DNA of 64,000 nt. It comes from Borreliella afzelii (GTDB lineage Bacteria > Spirochaetota > Spirochaetia > Borreliales > Borreliaceae). The stretch spans positions 62,001 to 126,000 of the forward strand of contig NZ_JACHGM010000001.1 in NCBI RefSeq assembly GCF_014202295.1. The letters are read 5' to 3'. Every line of letters begins with the position of its first letter. The first letter of the stretch is position 1. Made by a program: the position numbers and the translations under genes. Shown here in pieces: positions 10,324 to 19,531 of the stretch. The notes beneath the pieces are model-generated. The model was not told where the DNA came from. It was given only the letters and a program-made list of their open reading frames with translations, and made no database searches.

Positions 10324-10932
10324 GTGATTAAAATATTAAAAAACTTTTATTGCATAGAAGGAATTGATGGAAGTGGAAAAACAAGCATAATTAATAAACT
10401 AAAAACCATTTGTAAGAATGAATCAAGGTATTACTTTACAAAAGAACCATCAAGCGGAATAATTGGAGAAATGATAAAAGAGCAATTAATGAATTTTAAA
10501 AATCCTTTAAAAGAATCAACATTTGCATATCTTTATGCAGCAGATAGACACGATCACTTATATAAAAAAGGTGGAATACTGGAAATTTTAAACACAAAAT
10601 CCACAAAAATAATAACTGATCGCTATTTATTCTCATCAATTGCCTATCAAGGAAAATTGGGATATGAATTAAATAAAAATTTTCCATTACCTGAAAAAGT
10701 ATTCTTTATTAAAACAGACCCAAAAATAGCTTATGAAAGAATCCAAAAAAATAGAACACAAAGTGATCTTTTTGAGCTTGAAAAATACAAAACTTTTGAA
10801 CAAATTACTCTTAAATATTTAAAAACATTTAAAAAAATAGAAAAAACAATTAATGTGATTTATATTGACAATTCAATAAAAGATAATTTAGATAAAAACG
10901 CAGAAAAAATTTTCAATCTAATAAAATTCTAA
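10324..10932 (+). CDS. tmk: Thymidylate kinase
   Basis: Tmk phosphorylates dTMP to dTDP, which is essential for dTTP supply. The product of about 202 residues carries the P-loop FYCIEGIDGSGKTS near the N-terminus, then the TKEP motif (FTKEPSS), the DRY motif (ITDRYLFSSIAYQG) and the lid region. I chose the GTG at 10324, preceded by AAAGGAAG at 10305-10312. It gives the usual family length. The frame is open further upstream, back to the ATG at 10156, but that would add an odd asparagine/isoleucine-rich tail and overlap tamB. A thymidine kinase gene lies nearby on the opposite strand. Confidence 0.93.
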   Translation: MIKILKNFYCIEGIDGSGKTSIINKLKTICKNESRYYFTKEPSSGIIGEMIKEQLMNFKNPLKESTFAYLYAADRHDHLYKKGGILEILNTKSTKIITDRYLFSSIAYQGKLGYELNKNFPLPEKVFFIKTDPKIAYERIQKNRTQSDLFELEKYKTFEQITLKYLKTFKKIEKTINVIYIDNSIKDNLDKNAEKIFNLIKF

Positions 10933-10959
10933 TATAATTAATCATATGATTAATTATAT
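10932..10959. repeat. 28-bp perfect palindrome spanning the tmk stop and the next start codon
   Basis: Positions 10932-10959 read the same on both strands (core AATTAATCATATGATTAATT). The centre falls exactly at the ATG at 10946. The element lies at the end of tmk and the start of the exported hypothetical. It could be a terminator-like hairpin, an operator, or a structure that hides the first ATG so that translation begins at the ATG at 10958. Confidence 0.8.
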
Positions 10960-11575
10960 GTTTAAAAATGCCACTTTCCAAATAAATTTATTTTTACTTC
11001 TTTTAGTGACAGTTGCAAAGATAAATGCATCGTCCAAATTTTATTATGCAGAACAATGGTATGTAATCTTTAACACCCAAATGAAAAAAAATCCTGAAAA
11101 CTACAAAAAAAATATATTTTTTCTTCAAAAAGCTTTAAAATACCCATTTGGAAATCCAAAATACTCACTAACTAAAATAGAAACAAAAGAACAGTGGACA
11201 AAATATAAACTTCTTTTCAAAATGCATGTAAATCTGCTCCTAGTTAAACAAAATTTGCATTTGGGAGATTTATTCGATACAAGAAATTCATATTTTTTCA
11301 AAACTCCAGAAAAAAATGGAATTATTCTCAATCTAGAAAAAGCAGAAAAATTATATAAAATAGCAATTAACTACTACGATGAAGCACTAAAATGTCATAA
11401 AAAACTTGAAAATTATCAATCTGTTAAACTAGAAAGCGATGGAATAACAAACTGGGAAAACGAATATTATAAAATTTCTCTTAAAGAGTTCGACTACTAT
11501 GACATTATTAAAAAAGAACTACTGCGAATTGACGAAACCAAAGCATTTTTTGAAAAAAGTTCAAACTATTATTAA
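10946..11575 (+). CDS. Exported hypothetical protein (spirochete-specific in appearance)
   Basis: I do not recognise a family. The 209-residue product begins with a signal peptide (hydrophobic run INLFLLLLVTVAKINAS), then a lysine- and tyrosine-rich helical region. The part from about residue 100 on (LEKAEKLYKIAINYYDEAL) resembles a TPR-like helix pair. The start is uncertain: the ATG at 10946 sits in the middle of a 28-bp palindrome, and the ATG at 10958 (MFKNATF) leaves the signal peptide intact. It lies 13 bp after tmk and overlaps the convergent thymidine kinase gene by 4 bp at their stops, so neither transcript has a separate terminator. Confidence 0.7.
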   Translation: MINYMFKNATFQINLFLLLLVTVAKINASSKFYYAEQWYVIFNTQMKKNPENYKKNIFFLQKALKYPFGNPKYSLTKIETKEQWTKYKLLFKMHVNLLLVKQNLHLGDLFDTRNSYFFKTPEKNGIILNLEKAEKLYKIAINYYDEALKCHKKLENYQSVKLESDGITNWENEYYKISLKEFDYYDIIKKELLRIDETKAFFEKSSNYY

Positions 11576-12675
11576 AAAATTTCTTTGCCTTCTTTGGAAA
11601 AAAAAATTTTATTTATATAATCCTTATTTAAAGAAAACTTAAAAACAAGATCTTTAAAATTATCTTTACTCAAGATGCTATATTCCGAGAAAAGAGTTAT
11701 TAACGCTCTTTCCGCCAAAAAAGGCAGCTCTAGAATATTTCTTAAAATTTCATCTCTAAATTCATACGCTCTTTCACTATCTAAAGAATTTACAAAATTA
11801 GAATTTTCAACATCAGTGCTTAACGCTACAATTTCATTTTCAAGAAATTTTTTATCTCCTTGTGAATATAACAAGGCAAATGGCTTTAAAAAAGAAAAAA
11901 AATATTCTTTGCCCACAAGATAATGGTGCATTGAACATCTTGTAGCGTAATTTGGGTAAATAGCAGATTCAATCTCTTCATCACCACCAACAATAAGCAA
12001 AGGATCAAAATAGGGGGCTGGAATTTCTTTGTTGTTGTAAAAATAATATCTATACGAAAAAAAAGATTCTTCCATGCAATCAATATGCCCACAATAAGCT
12101 CCAAGCTTATAAATCTTATCTGAATATTCTACCAAAAGTTTAGCAGTATCATTAAAAGATTCTTTTCTAAAATTGTAAAGTAATGTGGGCAATATAAATA
12201 AAATATTCTCATTTAACGAAATTTTATTTAAAACAAAAATTAAACGCTCATCATAAAAACATGCCTCATCAATAATAAAAGTACCACAACTAGGATTAGA
12301 AGCTATTAATTTTTCAATATCAAAAGAGCTGCTGGCAAAACCAATCTCATCAATTCTATCTTTTCCACCACCTCTATATGGTATTACATTTTCTGGAAAA
12401 TCCTGAAACCTTCTCTTGTCGAGAAAATTTCTAATAAAAAATACATTAACCCTACTCCTATTTCCTTTAATAATATTACCCAATACTTTAAAAGATTTTT
12501 TTCTCACAACAAGCGAATCTTTATAAATTTTTGCAGCATATTCTGTTTTTCCACTTCCCATGGGCCCAACTACAAGGATTAAATTTATTTTGACTTTAAA
12601 ATCAAAATGGCTAATAGATACAATGTTATTTAATTTAGCATCTTCTTTATTAGCAAAGTCTAAACAAAAACCCAA
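11572..12675 (-). CDS. tdk: Thymidine kinase with an extra C-terminal region
   Basis: Thymidine kinase phosphorylates thymidine to dTMP, feeding the Tmk encoded next door. The P-loop GPMGSGKTEYAA and the Walker B stretch IIDEACFYDE are clear. The zinc and lasso part of the type II (TK1-like) family can be followed: LGAYCGHIDC, then IVGGDEE, ending YATRCSMHHY. About 107 further residues follow with no match that I recognise, making the protein much longer than the usual 190-230. The frame opens at a TTG at 12699, but that lies about 8 nt from a TATAAT box. The TTG at 12675, preceded by GGGAGGA, is the more likely start. Confidence 0.8.
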   Translation of the reverse strand: MGFCLDFANKEDAKLNNIVSISHFDFKVKINLILVVGPMGSGKTEYAAKIYKDSLVVRKKSFKVLGNIIKGNRSRVNVFFIRNFLDKRRFQDFPENVIPYRGGGKDRIDEIGFASSSFDIEKLIASNPSCGTFIIDEACFYDERLIFVLNKISLNENILFILPTLLYNFRKESFNDTAKLLVEYSDKIYKLGAYCGHIDCMEESFFSYRYYFYNNKEIPAPYFDPLLIVGGDEEIESAIYPNYATRCSMHHYLVGKEYFFSFLKPFALLYSQGDKKFLENEIVALSTDVENSNFVNSLDSERAYEFRDEILRNILELPFLAERALITLFSEYSILSKDNFKDLVFKFSLNKDYINKIFFSKEGKEIF

Positions 12676-12707
12676 AAATCCTCCCTGAAGTAAATTCAAA
12701 TTCGATT

Positions 12708-12713
12708 ATAAAA
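12708..12713 (-). promoter_or_regulatory. Probable -10 element for the thymidine kinase gene
   Basis: The minus strand reads TATAAT at 12713-12708, about 35 nt before the preferred TTG start at 12675 and only 8 nt before the upstream TTG. Transcription from it would begin near 12700. No good -35 hexamer is visible at the right spacing. Confidence 0.5.
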
Positions 12714-12779
12714 AATGACGACTAAAAAACATTAACATTAAAAACCTAAAATTAATAATTAGGGATTCTATTAAAGTTA

Positions 12780-14258
12780 TCATTCAAGAGAATGATAACT
12801 TTCAAAATAATCATCATCTAACAAAGCTTTCTTTATTTTTAATTTATCTTTTTCATAAATCTCAATATAATTAAATTTTTTAGAACCATTAACTTTTCTA
12901 TAAATTGAAACCAAACTTCCAAGCACATAATTTTTAATTTCTACTAAATCAAATCCAAAATATTTTTTTTTACTTATCAGGCTTGATCTAATATCTAAAA
13001 CAGAAATTTTTTCAAAAAATAAATTTAAAGCGGTAGGTAGAAAAAAATCTTTAATGTTAATTAAGAACAACTCTCTGATCCCAAGACTATTAAAATTGTA
13101 GCCTAAATTATTAAAAATATTGTACTTAAAAGCATGTAAAGCAAAAGTATAAACATCCCTTTTATCAGGATATTGAACCTCAATCATATCAACGTAGGGA
13201 TAAACAGAATAATTTATTTTATAACCAAGCAAACTATTCTCATAATAAACTGGAGATTTGTCTTTAAAATAAACTTTATTAAAATATCTATTAGCTAAAC
13301 TAAATTTATTACCAAAATCTACTATTCCTGAAAAAATGCCTACTAAAACTCCATCTTTGAGTATAGCAACATTATTTTCATTATCAATAAAATAAATTCC
13401 TGACAACCTTTTATAATCTTCTAAAAATTTACTCTTCAGATCAGGATCTTCTAAAAGATCATAAAACATTTTATATTCATTTATTGTCTCGGGAGGAAAT
13501 TTTTTAAAAATACTATAAGCTTCATCGGGATCTAAAAGTTTATATTTTAAAAAATAAATGCTATGAATTCCATTATATTCTTTAATTTTATCCTTAAGAA
13601 AAGAAAACAAAGAAACAGAATTGTCATAATTAAAATCTGAATTTCTAAATATATAATTAATATTTTCGGTTGTAAAGAAAAAATCTTCTTTCGATCTAAT
13701 GGTATTAAAAATGCTAAAAAAAAACCCATCTTCTTTTAAAAACCACTTAAAAAATAAAAAATCATTACCATACAAGGAAAAAGCTTTGAATAAAATTTTT
13801 TTAAAATCATCTCCAAAACTTTCAAGTCTTCCAGAAGCTTCAAGTCTCATACAAATTAAATCTTTATCTATTTGCAATTCTTCATTTAAGTTCCCATACA
13901 AAGTAATAATTTCTTTATACATATTCTTATTTTGATTTTGTCTTAAAAGCAACGCAAAATAACAAGTGTATATTTCTTTAAGAGTTGTTGCTTTAAAATT
14001 ATTAATATTAATTGCTTCTTTTAATAAGTAAATTCTATCTATTAAAGCAATATCCTCTTTTAATGCAAGCTCATAAAGAGAGTCTGAAGCTAAGTTGAAA
14101 TCAAGAGATCCATAAATTAAATCATTTCCTTTTTGAAAATTGGAAAAATTTTTAGACTCATTGAAAAGAATATTTGAAATATCTTCATCTTCTTTGACTA
14201 AAACTGCATTTAGGTTTATAGAAATAAAAAGAATCAAACCCATCTTTAAATGAAACAT
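12780..14258 (-). CDS. Exported hypothetical protein downstream of ftsH
   Basis: No family is recognised. The product of about 492 residues has an N-terminal hydrophobic signal (KMGLILFISINLNAV). The body is mostly helical, with acidic and aromatic residues and tetratricopeptide-like spacing over residues 50-230 (for example YELALKEDIALIDRIYLLKEA). The second half looks more beta-rich (NVAILKDGVLVGIFSGIVDFG). I chose the ATG at 14258 because AAGG sits 9 nt upstream; a GTG two codons earlier would have only 3 nt of spacing. It follows ftsH after 11 bp, so it should be co-transcribed and is presumably periplasmic. Confidence 0.7.
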   Translation of the reverse strand: MFHLKMGLILFISINLNAVLVKEDEDISNILFNESKNFSNFQKGNDLIYGSLDFNLASDSLYELALKEDIALIDRIYLLKEAININNFKATTLKEIYTCYFALLLRQNQNKNMYKEIITLYGNLNEELQIDKDLICMRLEASGRLESFGDDFKKILFKAFSLYGNDFLFFKWFLKEDGFFFSIFNTIRSKEDFFFTTENINYIFRNSDFNYDNSVSLFSFLKDKIKEYNGIHSIYFLKYKLLDPDEAYSIFKKFPPETINEYKMFYDLLEDPDLKSKFLEDYKRLSGIYFIDNENNVAILKDGVLVGIFSGIVDFGNKFSLANRYFNKVYFKDKSPVYYENSLLGYKINYSVYPYVDMIEVQYPDKRDVYTFALHAFKYNIFNNLGYNFNSLGIRELFLINIKDFFLPTALNLFFEKISVLDIRSSLISKKKYFGFDLVEIKNYVLGSLVSIYRKVNGSKKFNYIEIYEKDKLKIKKALLDDDYFESYHSLE

Positions 14259-14269
14259 AAGCACTTGCC

Positions 14270-16189
14270 TTAACCTTTTGTATCTTCCCCCTTTACTTCC
14301 TTTGCAGTAGATTCTACTGCAAATAAATCGTATTCATCTTTACTAGCTTCAAAACCCAAAAGCTCCCTTACTTCTTTGTCTGTCAAAGTCTCCTTTAAAA
14401 CAAGTTCTTTTGCAAGCTTAACAAGCTGATCCTTATGCTCTACAAGAATATCTGATGCCTCTTTTAAACATTCCTCAAGTATTCTTTTTACCTCTCTGTC
14501 AACTTTATCAGCAGTGTTCTCAGAATAAGCCTTAGACTTTGAAAACTCTTTTGGAAGAAAAATGGGTGCTTCATCATCTACTAAAAATATTGGCCCAACT
14601 TCTTCGCCCATTCCCCACTCCGTAACCATTTTTTTAGCTAAACTAGTAGCTTGCATTAAATCATTTTGAACACCTGCTGTTGTAACGCCTAAATTTATTT
14701 GCTCGCTAGCATAACCACCGTAACATATCTTTATTTTATCAAGAATTTGGTGCTTATTGATCGAAAGTCTATCTTCCCTTGGAAGCGAAAATGCAACACC
14801 AAGCGCTCTGCCTCTTGGAATAATGGTAACCTTATGTAATGGATCAGCGTGTTCAAGATAATAATGAAGCAAAGCATGACCTGCCTCGTGATAAGCCGTC
14901 TCAAGCTTTTGTCTGTCAGTGATAGTCATAGATTTTTTTGCAACTCCCATCAATATTTTATCTCTAGCCTCTTCCATATCTTTCATTAAAATTTCATCTT
15001 GATTATTCCTTGCAGCTATTAAAGCTCCTTCATTAATTAAATTTGCAAGATCAGCACCACTAGCTCCAGGAGTGGCTCTTGCTATTACCTGTAAATTAAT
15101 ATCTTTTGAAAGCTTTGTTTTTGAAGAATGAATATTTAATATTGCTTCTCTTTCCTTAATATCAGGCAAAGAAACTGTTACTTGTCTATCAAATCGCCCT
15201 GGCCTAAGCAAAGCAGAGTCAAGAACATCTGGACGATTTGTAGCAGCCATAACGATTACATTAGTATGCGTTCCAAATCCATCCATTTCGACCAATAGTT
15301 GATTAAGGGTTTGTTCTCTTTCATCATGCCCACCACCAAGCCCTGCACCACGACTTCGACCAACAGCATCAAGCTCATCAATAAAAATGATGCATGGGGA
15401 ATTTTTTCTAGCATTATCAAATAAATCTCTAACACGACTTGCACCAACTCCAACAAACATTTCAACAAAATCTGAACCTGACATGTGAAAAAAACTAACT
15501 CCAGCCTCACCAGCAACGGCTTTGGCAAGCAAAGTTTTACCAGTACCCGGAGAGCCAACCAAAAGCACTCCTTTAGGAATTTTTGCACCTATTTTTTCAA
15601 ATTTTTTTGGATTTTTAAGAAATTCAACAACTTCACGAAGCTCTTGCTTAACCTCTTCTTGACCGGCTACATCTTTAAATGTGATTTTATTCTTTCCAGC
15701 TTCATACTTTTGAGCATTACTTTTCCCAAATGTAAAAACTTTTCCACCACCACCTTGAGTTTGACGAAATATAAAGAAAAAGAAAATAAAAAATAAAATC
15801 CACGGCAAAGTTTGTAATAAAACCCCAATCAAAGAAGCTTGGCTTTTTCCTGAGCTAAGCTCAACTTTTTTACTTTTTAGCTCTGAAAGCAGATTTATAT
15901 CAAGATAAGGAATACTGGTAGAAAAATAGGATTTTGCAAAGTTAGAACCTTTGACAACAAATTGAATCAAATTTTTATCAATTATTACTACAGACTCAAC
16001 TAGTCCATTGTCCAAATAACTCTGAAAAGTGCTATAAGGAACATTTTTATAGCTTTCCCCTCCCCTTATGAAATATGACATAAATATCGCTGAAATTAAA
16101 AAAATAACAACAAGCCCTAAAATCCAATTTTTATTTTTCTTTTTGTTATTAGATTTTCCATTATTATTCATATTATTATTGCCATTCAT
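14270..16189 (-). CDS. ftsH: ATP-dependent zinc metalloprotease FtsH
   Basis: FtsH is a membrane-anchored AAA+ protease that degrades misfolded membrane proteins and some regulators. The 639-residue product has two transmembrane segments (about 22-42 and 123-142) around a periplasmic domain. The AAA+ module has Walker [14 protein letters not shown], Walker [13 protein letters not shown] and the second region of homology ([20 protein letters not shown]). The zinc site HEAGH is near residue 435. The N-terminus is rich in N, K and G. The start overlaps the tilS stop by 4 bp, which implies translational coupling. Confidence 0.98.
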   Translation of the reverse strand: MNGNNNMNNNGKSNNKKKNKNWILGLVVIFLISAIFMSYFIRGGESYKNVPYSTFQSYLDNGLVESVVIIDKNLIQFVVKGSNFAKSYFSTSIPYLDINLLSELKSKKVELSSGKSQASLIGVLLQTLPWILFFIFFFFIFRQTQGGGGKVFTFGKSNAQKYEAGKNKITFKDVAGQEEVKQELREVVEFLKNPKKFEKIGAKIPKGVLLVGSPGTGKTLLAKAVAGEAGVSFFHMSGSDFVEMFVGVGASRVRDLFDNARKNSPCIIFIDELDAVGRSRGAGLGGGHDEREQTLNQLLVEMDGFGTHTNVIVMAATNRPDVLDSALLRPGRFDRQVTVSLPDIKEREAILNIHSSKTKLSKDINLQVIARATPGASGADLANLINEGALIAARNNQDEILMKDMEEARDKILMGVAKKSMTITDRQKLETAYHEAGHALLHYYLEHADPLHKVTIIPRGRALGVAFSLPREDRLSINKHQILDKIKICYGGYASEQINLGVTTAGVQNDLMQATSLAKKMVTEWGMGEEVGPIFLVDDEAPIFLPKEFSKSKAYSENTADKVDREVKRILEECLKEASDILVEHKDQLVKLAKELVLKETLTDKEVRELLGFEASKDEYDLFAVESTAKEVKGEDTKG

Positions 16190-17508
16190 TCCTTTAAAAG
16201 CCCTCCAATCAAAGATATACTAATTTTTTTAAGAATGCTTTTTTCACTCCATACTAAGTTTAAAGTATTTAAATCAATAATTCCAATTAACCTGTTATCT
16301 AGTGCTAATAACATTAAATAAATCGGATTACACCTTATAAACTTAGAAAAAAATTTTTTTGCTTTCAACTTATCCTTAAAAAATTTATATCTAAACTCAT
16401 AAGAACAACATTTTAATCTTGATACAGAAGCTGCATTGCACTCTAAACATTTTAGCAAAATCTTACCTAAAGATAAACTATGCCATTTGCCAACTTCTAA
16501 AATAAAATCAAAAGGTTTGTAAAATTTTTCATCCCTTTTAAAGATTAAATTAATTTTATTATGCCTTTTTTCTAAAAAAAAATCATTGGTTTTCAACAAA
16601 ACATTGTTTTTCTTTCTATCAATCTCTATTTTAAATAATTCATTAAGAGCTTTATAAGAAATTTTAGCTACAATTCCTTCTGAATTTAAAATTTTAAAAA
16701 TCAATCTAAACACTAAATACTTGGGAAAATCTAAAAAAGCTTTCAAATCAAAAGAATAATAGTATTTACCTTTCTCAACAGGGAAAAATTCATCTTTTTC
16801 AAAATAATTCACAAATTCCTTTGAAAATTCAGATATTCTTTTAAGACATTTTTCATACCCTTTAAAAATCTTTTCTATAGAAGGTAGTAAATTATTTCTA
16901 ACTTTATTTCTTAGGTATAAATTTTGAGAATTTGTACTATCAATAAAAACCCTGATATTATTCAAAGATAAAAAATTCTCAATTTCTGGCCTTGAAACCT
17001 CTAGTAAAGGTCTTATAATATTTTTATTGACACTAGGAATACCTACAAGACCATCCAAAAAAGATCCTTGAAAAAATCTCATAATTATTGTTTCAATTTG
17101 ATCGTTCTCGTTATGAGCAAGTGCAATATAATTTGCATCATTTTCTTTAAGAGCATTTTCTAAAGCATTATATCTACATTTCCTTGCAAGCTCTTCAATA
17201 GATACTCCCAACCTAACTGATTCACTTTTTATATCTATATCACATTTCTTAATTTGCAAAGCAATGTTATAAAGATCACAAAACCCTTTTACATGCTCTA
17301 TTTCTTGATTTTGTTCATTATCAGGTCTAATAAAATGAGCAAAATAAAATGCAATGATATTATTGCTCAAATAATATTTTAAATTTAACAATAAAGTTGT
17401 AGAATCAGCTCCTCCAGAAAAAGCAACAATAACCCGATTTTTATTTAAAGAATTTTTTTTATAAAATTTATCTATTTTAATTTGTATATTATCGTCTAAA
17501 AAATGCAT
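16186..17508 (-). CDS. tilS: tRNA(Ile)-lysidine synthase
   Basis: TilS converts C34 of the CAU-anticodon tRNA-Ile to lysidine so that it reads AUA codons. This enzyme matters in a genome as AT-rich as this one. The 440-residue product has the PP-loop SGGADSTTLLLNL near residue 30, the following ALAHNENDQIETIIMRFFQGS motif, and the C-terminal substrate-binding portion. It starts on the overlapping stop/start (TAATG) of pth and ends overlapping ftsH, so pth-tilS-ftsH are tightly coupled. Confidence 0.93.
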   Translation of the reverse strand: MHFLDDNIQIKIDKFYKKNSLNKNRVIVAFSGGADSTTLLLNLKYYLSNNIIAFYFAHFIRPDNEQNQEIEHVKGFCDLYNIALQIKKCDIDIKSESVRLGVSIEELARKCRYNALENALKENDANYIALAHNENDQIETIIMRFFQGSFLDGLVGIPSVNKNIIRPLLEVSRPEIENFLSLNNIRVFIDSTNSQNLYLRNKVRNNLLPSIEKIFKGYEKCLKRISEFSKEFVNYFEKDEFFPVEKGKYYYSFDLKAFLDFPKYLVFRLIFKILNSEGIVAKISYKALNELFKIEIDRKKNNVLLKTNDFFLEKRHNKINLIFKRDEKFYKPFDFILEVGKWHSLSLGKILLKCLECNAASVSRLKCCSYEFRYKFFKDKLKAKKFFSKFIRCNPIYLMLLALDNRLIGIIDLNTLNLVWSEKSILKKISISLIGGLLKE

Positions 17509-18074
17509 TAAAAATTACTAGAATTAATTTTTTGAACTTTATCTTTAAAATTTGACTCACTAATATCAATTAACTCATCGCTTAAAAAGTCATACAATTT
17601 TTCAAGTCTATCTATTTCATCCTTACAAAATCTAGAAAGAACAAAACTCTTTATATCGCACATAACATTGCTTCCAACCCCAATATAAAGTCTACTGTAA
17701 TTAGAGCTTCCAAGAACACTTGAAATTGACTTAAGACCATTATGAGTAGACATACCACCTCGCTCTTTAAGCCTGCATTTTCCCAAAGGAAGATCAACAT
17801 TATCAAGAACAACTAATAGATTCTTTATGCACATATAAAAATCTGAAAATATTGAAGGAAATAAAGATCCGCTTAAATTCATATAAGTCAATGGCTTAAC
17901 CAAAATTACCCGTCTAGAAATCACCCTTAACTCTGAATATTCATATTTTTTTTTCCTCTTTAAAAAAAGGCCATTCTTAGAAACAATTTTATCTAAAAGA
18001 GAAAAGCCAACATTATGTCTGGTTAAAGAAAATTCTAATCCGGGGTTTCCTAATCCGAGTATCAACAAACCCAT
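17508..18074 (-). CDS. pth: Peptidyl-tRNA hydrolase
   Basis: Pth releases the tRNA from peptidyl-tRNAs that fall off the ribosome. The 188-residue product starts with [22 protein letters not shown], which contains the catalytic histidine (RHN). The middle has the [20 protein letters not shown] motif and an HNGLKSI stretch. The family's usual GGHNG is STHNG here, with the histidine kept. It follows rplY after 4 bp and overlaps tilS by one base. Confidence 0.93.
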   Translation of the reverse strand: MGLLILGLGNPGLEFSLTRHNVGFSLLDKIVSKNGLFLKRKKKYEYSELRVISRRVILVKPLTYMNLSGSLFPSIFSDFYMCIKNLLVVLDNVDLPLGKCRLKERGGMSTHNGLKSISSVLGSSNYSRLYIGVGSNVMCDIKSFVLSRFCKDEIDRLEKLYDFLSDELIDISESNFKDKVQKINSSNF

Positions 18075-18078
18075 AAAA

Positions 18079-18627
18079 TCACTTTATAATAACAACTTCC
18101 AAATTATCATCACTTTCTGCAAGCTTAACATTAGAAGGTAATACAAGATCTTTAAGAAGAACACTATCTCCTTTGTTAACGGGAGTTAAATCAAGCTCTA
18201 TGAATTCTGGCAAATCCAAGGGCAAAGACCTTACCTTAACTTGCTCTTTTAAAACAGTCAAAATTCCACCCTCTTTAACCCCAATAGAAGCCCCAACAAG
18301 CTTGATAGGAATATATTTTTCAAGCTCAACACGCTTATCTACTTCGTAAAAATCAATATGATAAATGAGCTTGCTGGCAATATTTTCTGCAACATCTTTA
18401 ACAAAAACACATCTTTCAACCTTGCCATCATCTAATATCAAGACAGTATTATCTGTAAACTTTGCAAATTTTTTATTAAACTCACTACTCTTAATTTTCA
18501 AATGTAAAACATCATTGCCCTGCCCGTAAACAACAGCCGGTATTTCACATTTAGCCCTTATTCTGCGAGCATTAGAAGACCCAAAGCTTGATCTATATTT
18601 ACAACTTAAAACCCTGCTATTTTCCAC
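18079..18627 (-). CDS. rplY: 50S ribosomal protein L25 (Ctc/TL5 type)
   Basis: L25 binds 5S rRNA in the large subunit. The product of about 182 residues starts with the RNA-binding domain ([23 protein letters not shown], then IPAVVYGQG) and continues with the C-terminal Ctc/TL5 beta domain, so it is the long form. I chose the GTG at 18627 with TTAGGAG 7 nt upstream. The frame is open further upstream, but only because it reads straight through the tRNA-Gln gene, so that extension is not real. The start lies 23 nt past the tRNA 3' end, so the mRNA probably begins as a tRNA-mRNA precursor. Confidence 0.92.
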   Translation of the reverse strand: MENSRVLSCKYRSSFGSSNARRIRAKCEIPAVVYGQGNDVLHLKIKSSEFNKKFAKFTDNTVLILDDGKVERCVFVKDVAENIASKLIYHIDFYEVDKRVELEKYIPIKLVGASIGVKEGGILTVLKEQVKVRSLPLDLPEFIELDLTPVNKGDSVLLKDLVLPSNVKLAESDDNLEVVIIK

Positions 18628-18650
18628 CAAAAAACTCCTAATGTAAAATA

Positions 18651-18722
18651 CTGGGACGGAAGGATTCGAACCCTCGAATGACTGGACCAAAACCAGTTGA
18701 CTTACCGCTTGTCGACGTCCCA
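18651..18722 (-). tRNA. tRNA-Gln (anticodon TTG)
   Basis: The 72-nt minus-strand sequence from 18722 to 18651 folds as a full cloverleaf. The acceptor stem is TGGGACG with CGTCCCA, the anticodon stem-loop is CTGG-TTTTGGT-CCAG with anticodon TTG, and the T arm contains GGTTCGAATCC. The discriminator base is G and the 3' CCA is not encoded. It is followed 23 nt later by rplY on the same strand. Confidence 0.95.
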
Positions 18723-18747
18723 AATACCTTAATACTTACAATTGACA

Positions 18748-18776
18748 AGCATACAAGATACAACACGCTTTGTCAA
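18748..18776 (-). promoter_or_regulatory. Promoter of tRNA-Gln and rplY
   Basis: The minus strand has TTGACA (18776-18771), a 17-bp spacer, then TATGCT (18753-18748). The -35 is a perfect match and the -10 matches 4 of 6. A start point near 18741 would be about 19 nt before the tRNA. The element sits just past the spoVG stop. Confidence 0.75.
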
Positions 18777-18783
18777 TAATTAT

Positions 18784-19077
18784 CTAAAAATCTAATTCAA
18801 GCTCAAGATCAGCTGGATTTTCTCTTACATATTCCTTAAAAATAGAAGTTTGCAAAGTTTTTCTAAAATCCTGACTAATAGGATGTACAATATCTTTATA
18901 CTCACCAACTCTCGTTCTTCTGTTAGGCATAGCAATAAATACTCCCTTTTGCCCTTTAATAACTCTAATATTGTGAAGAACTAAGCAATTGTCAAAAGTA
19001 ACTGCAACATATGCTAACAATTTAGAACCAGAATTTTTACTTTCAACTTTCTTAATCCTTATGTCTGTAATATCCAC
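18784..19077 (-). CDS. spoVG: SpoVG family nucleic-acid-binding regulator
   Basis: SpoVG proteins are small DNA- and RNA-binding regulators; the Borrelia protein is known to bind nucleic acid. The 97-residue product begins [12 protein letters not shown] and has the family core [23 protein letters not shown] with [19 protein letters not shown], which contains the basic DNA-binding residues. The start is a GTG with GGGAGG 7 nt upstream. It lies between rsfS and the tRNA-Gln promoter, about 100 bp from rsfS, and probably has its own promoter. Confidence 0.95.
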   Translation of the reverse strand: MDITDIRIKKVESKNSGSKLLAYVAVTFDNCLVLHNIRVIKGQKGVFIAMPNRRTRVGEYKDIVHPISQDFRKTLQTSIFKEYVRENPADLELELDF

Positions 19078-19109
19078 TTATAAGCCTCCCGCAAAAAGTA
19101 CATACCTTA

Positions 19110-19138
19110 AATCTAAAATATTTTCTATTTTTTGTAAA
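19110..19138 (-). promoter_or_regulatory. Candidate promoter of spoVG
   Basis: The minus strand shows TTTACA (19138-19133), a 17-bp spacer and TAGATT (19115-19110), about 33 nt before the GTG start. It matches the consensus at 5 of 6 and 4 of 6 positions. The region is very A-T rich, so chance matches are possible. Confidence 0.45.
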
Positions 19139-19180
19139 CATATTTTTATGATATTTTTAGTTTTTTTAATTAAACAGTAA

Positions 19181-19531
19181 TCAAGGATAAATAATAATTC
19201 CTTTGGACCATATTTTTTCAAGCTCATAGTATTCTCTAGACTTTTCGCTCATTAAATGAATTACCAAATTTCCACCTGAAACAACAGTCCAATCATAAAT
19301 TAATCCTTTCTCTTGAACATTAAGATTAATTTTTTTTTCTTTAAAAAATTTAACTATCTTATCAATATACAAAGCTTCCATCTGCTTAAATGATACAAAA
19401 GTAGCTATTATAAAAAAATCAGTCCAATTGCAAATATTGCCAACATCAATACCTATAACGTCAATTCCATTAAAATCGCTTATTATTTTACATAAAGCAT
19501 TAATATCACTTACTTTTAACATATCTTCCAT
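19181..19531 (-). CDS. rsfS: Ribosome silencing factor RsfS (Iojap/YbeB)
   Basis: RsfS binds L14 and blocks subunit joining when nutrients are scarce. The product of about 116 residues has the family core IDVIGIDVGNICNWTDFFIIATF and the C-terminal stretch GLIYDWTVVSGGNLVIHLMSEKSREYYELEKIW. The first ATG (19540) touches the AGGAG sequence directly, so I chose the ATG three codons later at 19531, which gives 9 nt of spacing. The gene overlaps the end of the LCP-family gene. The nadD-rsfS neighbourhood is conserved in many bacteria. Confidence 0.92.
   Translation of the reverse strand: MEDMLKVSDINALCKIISDFNGIDVIGIDVGNICNWTDFFIIATFVSFKQMEALYIDKIVKFFKEKKINLNVQEKGLIYDWTVVSGGNLVIHLMSEKSREYYELEKIWSKGIIIYP

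Noticed and set aside
15256..15588. 110-codon open frame inside ftsH
   Set aside because: It is another frame of the AAA+ domain of ftsH with no family features of its own.
18628..18723. N-terminal extension of L25
   Set aside because: The extension is the translated tRNA-Gln gene; a GTG with a good ribosome site begins the protein after it.
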